Part shown: one piece after another, positions 22,280 through 33,540 of the stretch
How the letters are laid out: each line of letters begins with the position of its first letter
Position numbering within the stretch: the stretch's first letter is position 1
Source of the DNA: Stomoxys calcitrans
Lineage: Eukaryota > Arthropoda > Insecta > Diptera > Muscidae
Length of the DNA: 64,000 nt
Reading direction: 5' to 3'
Assembly (NCBI RefSeq): GCF_963082655.1
Contig: NC_081556.1
Span: 72,463,227 to 72,527,226 of the forward strand
Notes under the pieces: generated by a model
Seen by the model: only the letters and a program-made list of their open reading frames with translations
Database searches by the model: none
What the model was told of the DNA's origin: nothing
Position numbers and translations under genes: made by a program

Positions 22280-24262
22280 TAGCTGATCCGGGCCCGCTAC
22301 GCTGCGCTTTCTTTTACTTTTTATGGAACAAAATTTTCGTTGGAATATTTCATATCGACAAAGAGCTTTTAGTGAAATACCATGCTACGAAAATAGTATA
22401 TCACTTGACTAACAGTTCAACAATATAAGTGCCTTTATCTGAACCCCATATGATCTTTATTGGTCTACGAATTTAAGTTTCGATGTAAAGTATACTCTTT
22501 TCTTAAAATACTTTATTTCAGCCCGATATTCTTATGATATCTGATTTAGGGGTGTTTTCGGGGGTGAGGTGGACCCCCAGGCACTTGGCCCTGAAAAAAT
22601 ATCAGCATCGTGCTCTTCTTTCAAATACCATTTATTTAAACCCCATATTGCCATTTGTTTTGGGCAGTTTACACGATGAGGCGTACCTTTCATTTGAGCC
22701 TCATATTGGAAGGTCGAAAAATTTTTACCCCTTGGGGGGTGTTTTGGCTAAGGGGTGATGCCCTAAATATTGTACATGGTCCTATATTTGGATGTCAAAT
22801 TCGTATTCTACTCCCAAATACCTTTATTTGAGCCCCATATTGCGATGGTCAGTAAAAAAAAAAAGCTGTTTCTGGGGTATTTTGGGAAAGGGGTACACCC
22901 CCAGAAAATTAGTTACGAAAGTGGGAATCAATTCTTGTTCAATCCCCCCCCCCCCATACCTTTCATTTAAGCTCCACATTGACATGGTCGGTAAATATGC
23001 CCGATTTAGGAATGTTTTGGGGATTGGGGTGGTTCCCCAAACACTAAACCCGGAAAATATATCAGCAACGTGCTCTATTCTCAAATAACTACAAATCATT
23101 TATTTAACTCCATATTACCATTGGCCTCAAAATTGGTTGTCAAATTCGTTTTGTAATCTCATTTAAACTACTTATTGCAAAAGTCAGCAGCACTCTCTTT
23201 AAGACCCAAATTGTCTTAGGGGGGTTGTTATGGTGGTGGGACGTCCCCTAAATAGTTGGTCCCTAATGTTGATATCAGATACGTGGTCTACTCGCAAATA
23301 CCTTTAATTTGAGCCCCATATTTCCATAGTCGGCAAACATGAGCGGCTTGGGGGTGTTTTGGGGGATGGGCGGCCACTTAGTGAGTTGGCCTTGAAAATA
23401 TATATTGGATTCTAAAAACCCTCTTATTTGAGCCTCATATTGCAATAGTGAGCAAATACTTCCTATTTGGGTGGGGTGGCCCCAATAGACACTTTTACCG
23501 AATATTGATATAAGATTCGTGCTTTACTCCCAAAGATCTTTCATATGAGCCCCATATTGCTATGGTCGTAAATTTGTCCCCTTGGGGGATGATTCAAATT
23601 CTATACTTAAATACCTTTTATTTAAGCCCCATATTCCCATGGGCAGTAAATAGGACCTGTTTGGTGGTGTTTTGGGGAAGGGGTGGACACTCAGAAACTT
23701 GGTCCCACATTTGGATATTAAATTCGTATTCTACTATCAAATACCTTTCATTTGAGTCCCATATTGGCATGGTCGGTAAATATGTCCAATTTAGGGGTGT
23801 TTTGGGGGTTAGGGTGGTCCCCCTAACACTTGGTCCGACAATTGGATATCAGATACGTTTTCTAATCCTAAATACCTTTCATTTGAATCCAATATTGTCG
23901 TGATTGGTTTAAATATATGTTTGGTAGGTTTTAGGGTGGGGCGGCCCCCCTAGGTACCCTATCTGAAATTTGGATACCAAATTTTTATTTTAGGGTACTA
24001 TATGAGTGCACACAAAATTTCGCTTAAATCGCACCACCCATCTCTATGATCTGGCGTTTCTGAAAATTAGGGAAAGGGGGAGGGTCCGCCCCCCTTCAGA
24101 TATCAAAAATGTAGTACCCTATTTTCACCATGGTATCATTATGCACCATCTGTGAAAATTTCAAGAAAATCGGTTCAGCCGTTTCTGAGTCCATAAGAAA
24201 CACACAAACAAACAAACAAACAAACCTGCAAACAAACACAAATTGATTTTTATATATAAGAT
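22280..24262. repeat. Dispersed repeat K, ~2-kb copy with tandem body
   Basis: Starts 'actagctgatccgggcccgc' and ends with a (CAAA)n-type tract (acacacaaacaaacaaacaa near 24,200) then 'gatttttatatataagatat'. The body is about ten diverged units built from 'aaatacctttcatttgagcc', 'ccatattg..atggtc', 'taaatatg', 'ggggtgttttggggg', 'ggtg...ccc'. Example positions are 22,815, 22,960, 23,296, 23,740 and 23,868. No transposase or RT is present, so a non-autonomous element of unknown class. Confidence 0.6.
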
Positions 24263-25060
24263 ATAGGAACAAAGCTTAACTCATTCGATGTTAATCAGAC
24301 AGTCACTAAATAAAATTTTTTGTAAAATACGTTCCATTTTCAATGACTTCTATGCCTAGTTTCTCGTATACTTCCAACTATGCTTTGCTTGTTCAAAAAC
24401 AAACAAAACAATGGTGAGTGAGGAATAATAGCAACAACAACAACGCTAAAACAACGATATCTTGTCGAAACTAAACAAGAAGCGCAGCAATTTCGAGATA
24501 AATGACGTTTACTACTTTTTATTCGTTTAGTACAAGCATATGACGTTTTCGACATTTAGAACTTTTTGACAGTCGAAATCCTAAAAAACGACATAAAGAC
24601 CATCTTTGGTAATGAACGAACAACCGACTCAACCCGAAATAATTGTTTTAAATGCAAAATTTCAATAAAATTTATTCTAAAGGCAAAACTTTAATAAAAT
24701 ATTCTCTAGAGACAAAAATTGGATCAGGCCCGTGCCTTCTAACATATTTTTTTAAACACAAAATTAAAAAAAATCGAAAGGAATTTTTTTAAATTTTTGA
24801 AATTTTTTCTAAAGACAAAATTAAAATTAGTTTTTTGATATTTTTGACAGTTTTTTTTTACGAACAAACTTCCTAGTGACATACATTTCTCTTAAATTTC
24901 AAAAAATTTTAAATATTTGAAGACAAAATTAGGATTTTTTTGGTAGACACAACTTTGTTTTCTAAACGAAAATCAAATTATTTTGCTCAGGCCCGGGCTC
25001 CTTTTTAATGGCAAAATTTTCTAGAAACAAAATTTAAAATTTTCTCTTAATTGGCACCAA
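24263..25060. other. AT-rich sequence with A-run words
   Basis: Recurring 'caaaatttcaataaaattt' / 'agacaaaatt' words at 24,650-25,050, similar to 29,080-29,180. No gene recognised. Confidence 0.4.
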
Positions 25061-25085
25061 GTTTCGAGGTGTCTCCCAACACTTG

Positions 25086-25777
25086 ATCTTTCCATTTTGT
25101 TCTTCTCGGTTTGTATGTACCACCGTGTTTGCCTTCAAAAGACTTCTTTGCTGGAGCTTCTTCATCCATTCTGTCAACTTGAACTAGCCAACGCAGCCGT
25201 TGTATTTTGATACGTGTAACTATGCTATCGTCGCCATTAACGCAAACTGGTCCATATATATTGGGTTGCCCAGAAAGTAATTGCGGATGTTTTAAAAGAA
25301 AGTAAATGCATTTTTAATAAAACATAGAATGAACTTTAATCAAATATACTTTTTTACACTTTTTTTCTAAAGTAAGCTAAAAGTAACAGCTGATAACTGA
25401 CAGAAGAAAGAATGCAAATACAGAGTCACAAGCTGTGAAAAAATTTGTCAACGCCGACTATATGAAAAATCCGCAATTACTTTTTGGGCAAACCAATATT
25501 ATACGAAATACTTCAAGCACTACCTCATCTGCTTTCACAAGTACCCATGCCTCAGAACCATATAACAACACGGGTAGTATCAGTGTCTTGTACAGTGTAA
25601 TCTTCGTCTGTCGAGAGGTGGCCTTATTTCTAAACTGCTTACATAGTAGCATCTGTTTGCCAGTATTATTCTTCGCTTAATCTCAAAACTGGTGTCATTC
25701 CTTTCGGTTACGGCGGTGCCGAGGTAGGTAAAGTTACTGACTATCTCAAAGTTGGGGTTCTCAACTTTCTCCATTTT
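25086..25777 (-). pseudogene. RTE reverse transcriptase, C-terminal region
   Basis: Minus-strand coding relics: NPNFEIVSNFTYLGTAVTE (25,760-25,700), FEIKRRIILANRCYY, then KITLYKTLILPVLLYGSE (25,610-25,560), followed after the MITE by RLRWLVQVDRMDEEAPAKKS and RRTKWKDQVL. This is the conserved C-terminal half of RTE ORF2. Stops and frameshifts are present. Confidence 0.8.
25261..25496. mobile_element. Mariner-type MITE inserted in RTE
   Basis: 236 bp with inverted ends: TTGGGTTGCCCAGAAAGTAA from 25,261 and the complement TTGGTTTGCCCAAAAAGTAA ending at 25,496. Both continue into 'ttgcggat'. TA flanks both sides (25,259-25,260 and 25,497-25,498). Removing the element and one TA restores the RTE frame across ...IIYGPVCVNG..., direct proof of insertion. 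No transposase inside. Confidence 0.88.
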
Positions 25778-26600
25778 TATACCCACCGCCGTAGGATGGA
25801 GAGTATATTCATTTAGTCATTCCGTTTGCAACACATCGAAATATCAATTTCCGACCCTACAAAGTATATATATTTCGGATCGTCGTAAAATTCTAAGACA
25901 ATTTAACGATATCCGTGTGTCTGTCCGTCTGTCCGTTCGTATGTTGTAATCACCTAGAGCCTTCAAAAAATGAGATATTGAGCTGAAATTTTGCACAGAT
26001 ACGTCTTTTTGATGTACGCTGGCTAAATTCTTGAACGGCCCATATCGGACCATATTTGGCTATAGCTGCTATATAGACCGATTTTCCGATAAAGGGTCTA
26101 ATGCCCGTAAAAACTTTATTTTCATCCGATTTTTCTGAAATTTGACACAGTGAGTTGTTTAAAGCTTCCCGACAACTGACCCAAATATGGTTCACATCGG
26201 ACTATATTTAGATATAGCTACCATATAGACCTATCTTCTGATAAAGGGTCTGAAGACCATAAAAACTTAATTTATTACCCGATTTCGCTGAAATTTGCAA
26301 CAGTGGGTTATTTTAAGCCTCTCGACATCTGACCTAAATATGGATTAGGTCGGTCCATATTTAGATATAGCTACCATATAGACCTATCAGCCGATAAATG
26401 GTCTGAAGACCATAAAAACTTTATTTATTACGGGGGTTATTTGAAACCTTCGACATCTGACCTAAATATGGATTAGGTCGGTCCATATTTAGATATAGCT
26501 GCCATATAGACCGATCTCCCGATAAAGGGTCTGAAGCCCATAAAAGCTTTATTTATTACCCGATTTCGCTGAAATTTAAAATAGTGGGTTATTTTTAGCC
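25778..26600. repeat. Dispersed repeat G inserted in RTE
   Basis: Starts with the reversed G terminus 'tatacccaccgccgtaggatgg' (25,779 onward, split), 'cattccgtttgcaacacatc', 'gtctgtccgtctgtccgttc'. It then has four diverged units with 'tatagctgccatatagaccgat', 'gataaagggtctga', 'cccgatttcgctgaaatt'. It separates two parts of the RTE reverse transcriptase. Confidence 0.65.
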
Positions 26601-27065
26601 TTTAGTTGAAACCATCCATTTCGTCCTATCTCCATTTACTGCCAGACCCATTTTCACTGACTCTCTTTCGATTCTTTCAAAGGCTGCAGTTACTACTTCC
26701 GGTGACCGATCTATGATATCGATGTCGTCGGCATAAGCGAGTAGCATGGTTTCTCTTCTGATTAGGGTGCCATATCTATTCACATCTGCATCTCATTTAA
26801 TCTTCTCAATCATCATCGGGTATGCGTTCTTCTAGCCAGATTGCGCGGTCTTAAATAGTTCAGTGGGTAACCCGTCGGATCCTAGGAGGTAAACATTCTA
26901 TACCATCATCAAGGATTGGTTCTGCAGTATCCTCTTCGCTTCCATCGCGGTCACTAGCAGTTGGGTAAAATGTTATTTCAATATCCTCAGCATGCTATCT
27001 GAGTCAGTTTCCAGATTTCCTGCTTTATCTCTGCAGGAAGATATACGGATTTCGCGGCATTCTTC
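26601..27065 (-). pseudogene. RTE reverse transcriptase, linker and YADD region
   Basis: Minus-strand frame 26,783-26,595 reads MNRYGTLIRRETMLLAYADD then IDIIDRSPEVVTAAFERIE, containing the RT catalytic box YADD. Upstream (26,870-27,060) are degraded pieces including CRDKAGNLETDSDSMLRI and a GSDGLPTELFK block. Between them a segment of RT is missing, and stops are present. Confidence 0.75.
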
Positions 27066-27079
27066 AAAGAGAGGACAAT

Positions 27080-28385
27080 AGTTTAGGTTAGGGTTTGGTT
27101 AGATTGAAAAGAGGATGCAGTTATTAATCCGCCCCATGACACTATGGACATACACCTAAGCCAGTAATCGGCTTGTTGTGCGCTCTAAAAACTATAAAGT
27201 AACCTCTAAAAAGAAAATTCTAAGTTGAAGTTAAAGAATTCCGCGCTACTTACAAAATCCTTAATTGTTTTCAATATCACTCCCCTAAGTTGGTTCGTGT
27301 CTGATATTGTGTCTTTACCTAAGTACCGGTATCTGTTGGACGCGAAAGCCGGGCAATGACAAAGGAAATGCTCCAACGTCTCATCATCTTCCCCGCATGA
27401 TGCACATGCTATCACTTGCCGCACCGATTTTACATAAGTGAGCTCGTAGTCCCGTTATGATACCAATAGCTATACTGACCTCCTTCTTGCTTCCTTTCAG
27501 TAATAGCATCGTCTTCTCACAATCTGAATGCCCCCATAGGATTTTCGCCGTCCTACCGACCGTTTCCATGTTCCACAATGTTGCATGCGCATTCGTCGCC
27601 CACTTCCTTAACTCGAACTGCGTCGACCCGAAAGGCTCCGAGTTAACCAAGTTTATTGACGGCAGTCCTCTGGTCTTCACCGCCAAATCGTCTGCCCTTT
27701 CATTTCCCCTTACTCCGTTATGGCCCGGCACCCAAACGATGCGGATTTTGCCATTATCAGAGAAGGCGTTATTCTTCTTCTAACACTGCAAGACTGTTCG
27801 TGACGTTACCGTCCTGGTTGTTATTGCCCTTATGGCAATTTTACTGTCAGTAAAGATGTTCACAATCGACGTCCTCGCGTTAGCACCACACCACTTTACG
27901 CATTCTCCGCCTGCAGGACCGTATTATGGTCAGGCAGTCTAAAATAGATCTCCGTCCCTGGGTTCTCGATGTAAACCCCCAGCCCCACTCTGTCCTCTAG
28001 CTTTAATCCATCCGTGTAACATGATCTTCCAGATGGCAATACTAGGGTTCCGTCAATCCAAGACTGTGCCGATGGCAGCAGTGCTTCGCACTCGACTTCA
28101 AGGTTCATCTCAGGTATCCGATCGGAAACCTCTTTGCTTCCTTCCTGGTTTCCTATCGTCGCCTCGATTATACCGCGATGGTAGAGCTGCTCCTATCCTC
28201 AATCCATTCTCCCATCGCCTTAAGTCTCAAAGCCGCAGTGGCTGCCTCACACTTAATCTGTATGTCAATGGGTTGGATATCTAGAATAGTCTCCAGTGCC
28301 CTAGTGGGCGTGGTCCTCTCATCGCTCCGCCTATGCCAAGACAACATGTTCTCTGCACCTGTTGTATGGTCCAATGGTTTACCAC
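27080..28385 (-). pseudogene. Non-LTR retrotransposon family A, copy nested in RTE
   Basis: Minus-strand order: TTPTRALETILDIQPIDIQI and AALRLKAMGEWIEDRSS (28,374-28,168), an RNase H start (SCYTDGLKLEDRVGLGVYIE, 28,020-27,960), then GHNGVRGNERADDLAVKTRG (27,725). WNMETVGRTAKILWGHS and the tail ASCGEDDETLEHFLCHCPAF (27,405-27,345) follow. The 3' end lies at 'ttaggttagggtttggttag' (27,083). It keeps RNase H better than the 19,345 copy but lacks the RT core, i.e. it is 5'-truncated. Confidence 0.8.
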
Positions 28386-28890
28386 TGCACTAATTGGGTC
28401 GGTTGAGTGGAGTATGCCATTGTCATCTGTTGCGTTTGTAGCTTTTCAATGACCAGCTTCCATGCAGTGTCAGATCGTACTTATCACGCCATGTACCAGC
28501 GGGTGCAAATCTTTGCTGCAACAAGGTAATGATCCGAATCTATTTTCGCTCCACAGATCAATCGCTGGATGAATGTCATCTATCACACCGTGATGAATTT
28601 GGTTCCTCGTGTTTTGATCGGGTTACAGCCATGTGGCTTTGTGAATATTCCTATGTTGAAATCTGGTGCTACTAACTACCATGTTTTTTGCTACCATGTT
28701 TTATCATGTTTTACTATTCCTTTGTCTCTCATAGTAGTTCTTATAGTTTTCCGGGGGCGGGTTACTGGCTCAGCGCCCCAACCGCATGCGTGTTGTGGGA
28801 TTGGACATGAATCCCTCGTTGTGGCGAGCCGCTTGATCCAAGATCCGACGCTCACCTCCAGCCGCCCCTTACCTGGGAACAGACGCTGAT
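28386..28890 (-). pseudogene. RTE 5' leader and endonuclease remnant
   Basis: On the minus strand 28,870-28,760 matches the leader seen before RTE endonucleases (GRLEVSVGSWIKRLATTRDS-type and the 'ctgagccagtaacccgcccc' stretch). 28,560-28,400 gives KIDSDHYLVAAKICTRWYMA and WKLVIEKLQTQQMTMAYST. The latter contains the SDH catalytic box. Most of the endonuclease between these is deleted. Confidence 0.6.
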
Positions 28891-29405
28891 GTTGGCCATT
28901 GTTCGAGTTCGTTTTTCACCCTTGAAACCCATAGTTTTCGCGATCACAATTTTATAAAAATTTTACCATAAGTAATTATGGAATATCCTACTGAATGAAA
29001 TCAGCGAGTTTTTTTTACTTTAAAATCTATTATCTAAAAAAAGTAAGACGAAATCCCAGTCAAAACTTTTTCAAAAATTTTTTTTATTTAAAATTCTAAA
29101 GATAATCTTTCAATAAATTTTTTCCAAAGACAAAATGTCAATAAAAGTTTTTTTGTGTTTAGACAAATTTTTATATAAAACATTTTATTGAGATTCCATT
29201 GCAGGATATTGTCCGGCTTTAGACCATTGTTTAATGCTTTCTTTTCAAAGAATAGTATTTTTTAAAACGAATTTATTCTTTTTTTACAGACATAACTTAA
29301 AAAAATATTCTAAAAAAAAAAACAAATGTTTTCTGAGTCAATTTCCATAAAAATATGCCTAAAAATATGCACTTCTTGCGAAATTTTCGGACAAGACATA
29401 TATGT
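28891..29405. other. AT-rich spacer, nothing recognised
   Basis: A/T homopolymer-rich; shares 'agacaaaatgtcaataaaag' type words with 24,650-25,050. No gene seen. Confidence 0.4.
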
Positions 29406-29409
29406 CACA

Positions 29410-30180
29410 AATAGTTGTGTACAAAACAAGATGGCGCCAAAAATCGATTTTAAATTTAAGCCGAATTTTAATCATTTTTGGCTAATAAACATACATATAT
29501 TAATCGTTTTTAATTGCAAATAACTTTACTTCATGTTGCATGGAGCTATTATAACATATATTTTCATTCTTTGTTGCAAGAAAAAGTTAACCAATGCCTA
29601 TTATGTCACCCTGTTACGCCAAGAAAACTTCATTTGAGCTGCGTACCTGCAACGAAATTTTCTGTAATTTTAATAATTTTTGGTTAATAAACATACAGGG
29701 TGGCTGATGAATATTGCTACAATGATGAATATTGCTACATTTTTTTTTCGGTGTATGGAATACATTTTTCTTTTATTCATGTTAAATTAAATTATTAAAT
29801 TAATTATTTAATTATTATTAATTAAATTAATTAATTAATTAATTAAATTAATTAATTAATTAATTAAATTAATTATTAAATTATTATTATTAAATAGAAA
29901 AAAAGTTATTACATTTTTTTTTGGTAGCGGCTTTCATCAGCCACCCTGTACATATATTAATCGTTTTTATTTGCAAATAACTTTACTTCATGTTGCATGG
30001 AGCTATTAAAACAAACATTTTCATTCTTTGTTGCAAGAAAAAATTAACCAATGCCTATTATGTCACCCTGTTACGCCAAGAAAACTTCATTTGAGCTGCG
30101 TACCTGCAAACGAAATTTTCTGTAACGGTACCGGCAACAAAAATTTCGTTTAGGAGGTGCATACTGCGCTAAAGAAAAAC
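29410..30180. repeat. Repeat D with a ~202-bp tandem duplication and a nested MITE
   Basis: A D copy starting at 'agatggcgccaaaaatcgat' contains a unit (about 29,465-29,665) repeated directly at 29,666-30,125. Both copies run from 'ttttaat.atttttgg.taat' through 'tatgtcaccctgttacgcca' to 'cgaaattttctgtaa'. The second copy is split by the MITE 29,696-29,948. Confidence 0.8.
29696..29948. mobile_element. MITE with CAGGGTGGCTGATGAA ends, TA duplication
   Basis: 253 bp. The left end cagggtggctgatgaatatt and right end ttcatcagccaccctg form inverted repeats. TA at 29,694-29,695 and 29,949-29,950 is the target duplication. Comparison with the uninterrupted neighbouring D unit (aataaacatacatatattaa) shows a clean insertion. 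The interior is a low-complexity (TTAA)n-type stretch at 29,795-29,890. TA duplication suggests a Tc1/mariner-type mobiliser. Confidence 0.85.
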
Positions 30181-30617
30181 TTTAAAAATTTTGTTTCTGT
30201 GGTGAAAATTGACCAATCAAAGTCCAAAATGTTGACAAAAAATTTTGAAAATTTTCTAAATTGGGATATGTTTTCAATTAGGTGAGATTAATGTTATACG
30301 CAATTGTCAGCATGCTTTTTTCCCAAAAATTAGCAAAACGTAGAAATATACATATTGAGCACTAGTCGCATGCAATTTTTAACCTATCTCTCAATTAAAC
30401 AGGATTTTCCGTCGATTTTTATAAAATTCGATGAAAAACTTAAGCATGTCATTTGCATTTGCACGTCATGCTCAAATGTCGTTTTCCTCTATAAAAATTG
30501 GTCCTATAATTTTTTAGATATCTTAAAATTGTATATGTTTTCAAAAAGATAACTGATCCATGCCGAGTATTTCGGAGAGGAATATTAATATTGAATTCAA
30601 TCTAATTTCACCACGCC

Positions 30618-30708
30618 ATAATTTCACAATAAATACGGCTCTAAGCATCAAGCGTATCGTATCGTATAATTTCACAATAAATACGGCTCTAAGCATCAAG
30701 CGTATCGT
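30618..30708. repeat. Tandem duplication of 43 bp (period 48)
   Basis: Two identical 43-bp copies at 30,618-30,660 and 30,666-30,708, starting ataatttcacaataaatacg and ending agcatcaagcgtatcgt. The five bases between (atcgt) echo the unit's end. Confidence 0.9.
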
Positions 30709-31435
30709 TTTGAGCGGTTCTCGCAGGGAAGAAGAACTTTAGTCCAATTTCATGGTAAGCCCCTAAGGAGTAACACTTGTAGAATGGGTTCCAAATCATA
30801 CAACCGTATTCCAATGTAGGCCGGACTAGATTGTAAACAAACTCTAGGTCTCATAAATATCATCGAACACATGGACCCCTGTTTTACTAAACCTTACGAG
30901 TCAATGTGCAAACTAAAACGTAATCTACCATCCAAAATAACACCAATTTAAGAACAACAAAAAATTGTCACCTGGAACAGGTTTAGCCCTAAAAAGAGTC
31001 AACTTCTTACACTTTTATGCTCAAGTCGATTTGAGCATTGACATTACTCATGCAATTTTTTCATGAGAGATATCATTCTATTTTCCATCTTTCACGTTTA
31101 CATATATTTTAGTTACATGTACAGCTGATGTCACAATTGACCCAGTGGATGTCACAATTGACCCATTCTTTTTTAGCGAGTTTTCGAAAGCGGAATGTTG
31201 CATGGGCTAGTAAATTTGTGAATCGATGCCATCTATGCGATCATAATGCTGCATTGCTCACATGTAGATGTCACTCAATTTCACACAATTGTGCAGTTAT
31301 GCTGTATCTAATCATGTGGCCAATAAAACAAAAATAACGACTTCTGTTACAGGGCGACATTAGTTATTTTGGCATAATAATAAAAGCCAGTTATATGACT
31401 ATTTTGCGTCGCGATTAAGGGCGACGAAATTTTCG
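30709..31435. other. Spacer, nothing recognised
   Basis: No gene. 'acagctgatgtcacaattga' and 'gtggatgtcacaattgaccc' form a short direct duplication near 31,122-31,165. Confidence 0.4.
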
Positions 31436-31439
31436 TTAC

Positions 31440-31640
31440 TCATACAGCTGTAAGATGGCGACAAAACATCGATTTATAATATTGCACGATTTTTAATCAT
31501 TTTTGGCTAATAAATTAAATGTTTCTACTTGTAAATCTCATGTTGCATGGACCTTTCAAAACATAAATTTTTATTCGGTAACGAAAATTTCGCTTAGGAT
31601 TTTTAGGAAATTTTTTAGGGCAACGAAAATTTCGCTGAAG
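31440..31640. repeat. Dispersed repeat D
   Basis: 'aagatggcgacaaaacatcg', 'tttttggctaataaatt', 'tcatgttgcatggacctttc' and 'cgaaaatttcgct' twice; diverged D copy. Confidence 0.55.
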
Positions 31641-33095
31641 GTGTGGCGTATGTGTGTACGCATATAGGAGCAGAGAATATACGAGAAAGAAGATAACAAC
31701 AAAGAGAATGCTAACAAAAATCTGACATTTTCCCAGCTAACAAAATTTTCCGATTTCGGTCTGACATCGATTCGACGATTGGATGAATCATCCAATATCG
31801 GATCCGATGTCTCACCGACATCGTAACTAAAACCAAGAGAAGTGGTTGTCATGTCGTCGGATTCTGATTTTGTACCGATTTCTTGACGAATGTCTTACAA
31901 CTGATTAAACAAACCAAAAATTCCAGGACAACAGTTAACGGCACCACACGCAATTCCAAAAAAAAGCTCAAAAACATCCACTTATGTACATTCCACACAC
32001 GTGGCAAAGAAAGGTTGCTTGCAATAAAAATGAACCAAACAAAGCATTCCTCCGATACGCCGTAAAGAAATCGTTTCGATTTCGTTCCTAAATGTCGGAA
32101 CAGAAACCAAAAAACCCTCAGACTAGCCGGCTGTAATGGTGCTATAGGCGGCCATGGATAAATTATTTTAAATTTTGTACAAAAACATAAAAACAACACA
32201 AACAAAGAAATGTGTGTGTGTATGTGAGAAAGAAGATAACAACAAAGAGAATGTAAACAAAAATCTGATATCTTAATACCGTCAAATCAATCAACCTTTT
32301 TAAATCCACCTTGCGTAGCGTCATTAGCAAAACAACAAAAATCTACCCCTAACGAAACTATATTGATTGGTAAATGCCATAACTTTAAATGTCAAAGTGG
32401 TTTTAGAAATAAACGTTGTTTTACAACTTATCATCTTCAAATGTGTTTAATATTTGTATTTTCATCATTATAACCAACATATGTATATTCATTTACTGGT
32501 AAGAGCTGTTGCCCAACAACAACAAATTTAGTGCATTATCTGTCAAAATCAGTGATTAGTGCAATTCTGATTTTGAGTATGTTACTAATTCGAGCCATTT
32601 TTCTTTTCTAAACCATAACTCGTTGACAGTTACATTACCCTTAATATGCCTTGGTTTGAAAAACATTTTTTTCTCGATTACATTTTGAAACATTGCGAAA
32701 ATAACAATGATACAATAAAAGTTTTTTTAAAATTAATTTATAAGTATTGAGGGAATGTCCTACCTGTTTGAAATCAGCAAGTTTGTTTGCTTTAAAATCT
32801 TTTATCTAAAAAAAGTAATCGGCGAAAAATACCGCGAAACTAATATAGTACCAGCGTTTACGTGTAGGATATAGTATCCAATAAAACACTGTTTTAAGAT
32901 GTAAAAAAAACACCTATGCTAACAAGAATTTAACATTTAGAGTTATTGCAAAACAAAAATGATAACATGTACTCTCAGCTGTTCGCATTACTTCACCTTA
33001 TAAGTGCATACTGCTCGGCTATTAACAGCTGCTCGCTTAAGACGACCTTTTTGAATCCGCCTTGTGGCATACCGTGAGAAAGAGGCAAGAAATGT
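31641..33095. other. Intergenic sequence with repeat X pieces
   Basis: Repeat X fragments at 31,640-31,735, 32,195-32,340 and 33,000-33,065 ('gagaaagaagataacaacaa', 'ttttgaatccgccttg'). 31,740-32,190 is of more even composition but I can name no protein in it. 32,640-32,880 shares words with 37,013-37,110 and 41,440-41,510 (a 'tagtaccagc'/'gctggtacta' end), possibly another MITE. Confidence 0.35.
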
Positions 33096-33099
33096 TAAA

Positions 33100-33480
33100 A
33101 AAATACGATCGCGATGCTTCAAAATACGTTGATAAGATCGTCACAATGACGAATCGTGGATCTTCGCGTATGAGCCCGAAACAAAACAACAATCAAGCGT
33201 GTGGGTCTTCGAAGTCGAGCCAAAGCCAACAAAAGTTCTTTGTAGAAGAAGCATTTCGAAGCAAATGATCGCTTGTTTCTGCGCCAAAACTGGTCATGGG
33301 ATGACTGTTCCGCTTGAGCAACATAAGAGGTCAATTCTGAGTGGTATATCACATTTTTTTTACCTGAAGTCTTCGAAAGAAATTCGAAAAACGAATAAGA
33401 GAAGATAAATATTGTTCTCCATGACATTGGTCCAAAACCAGCGCTTTTTTTGACCGACCTTTTGACTTCTTTTTATTCCA
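33100..33480 (+). pseudogene. Mariner transposase fragment
   Basis: Joined over one frame shift the plus strand reads YDRDASKYVDKIVT, then DESWIFAYEPETKQQSSVWV, EVEPKPTKV, SISKQMIACFCAKTGHGMTV and PLEQHKRSILSGIS. The DESW block contains the first catalytic aspartate of mariner DD34D transposases. The second and third catalytic residues lie downstream in intact enzymes and are absent. No flanking inverted repeats found. Inactive. Confidence 0.8.
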
Positions 33481-33540
33481 GCACATAAAGATAAAAATGC
33501 GTCGTCAATGATTTCTAGTTCCTACCATTAAACCATCCAG

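Larger units (their letters stand above)
25062..28890 (-). mobile_element. RTE-type non-LTR retrotransposon with three nested insertions
   Basis: Read on the minus strand from 28,890 to 25,062 the segments follow RTE order. There is a 5' leader and endonuclease end (SDHYLVAAK-like block near 28,520-28,540), an RT linker (CRDKAGNLETDS near 27,030), an RT palm (LAYADDIDIIDRSPEVV, 26,740), and the RT C-terminus (FTYLGTAVTERNDTS, 25,720; TLILPVLLYGSEAWV, 25,570; YGPVCVNGDDSIVT split by a MITE at 25,250/25,500). Three pieces interrupt it: a mariner MITE (25,261-25,496), a G block (25,778-26,600) and a family A non-LTR element (27,080-28,385). All open frames are damaged. Confidence 0.75.

Noticed and set aside
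24195..24240. CAAA repeats as a possible CRISPR-like or satellite array
   Set aside because: Short simple-sequence tail of repeat K; no spacers.
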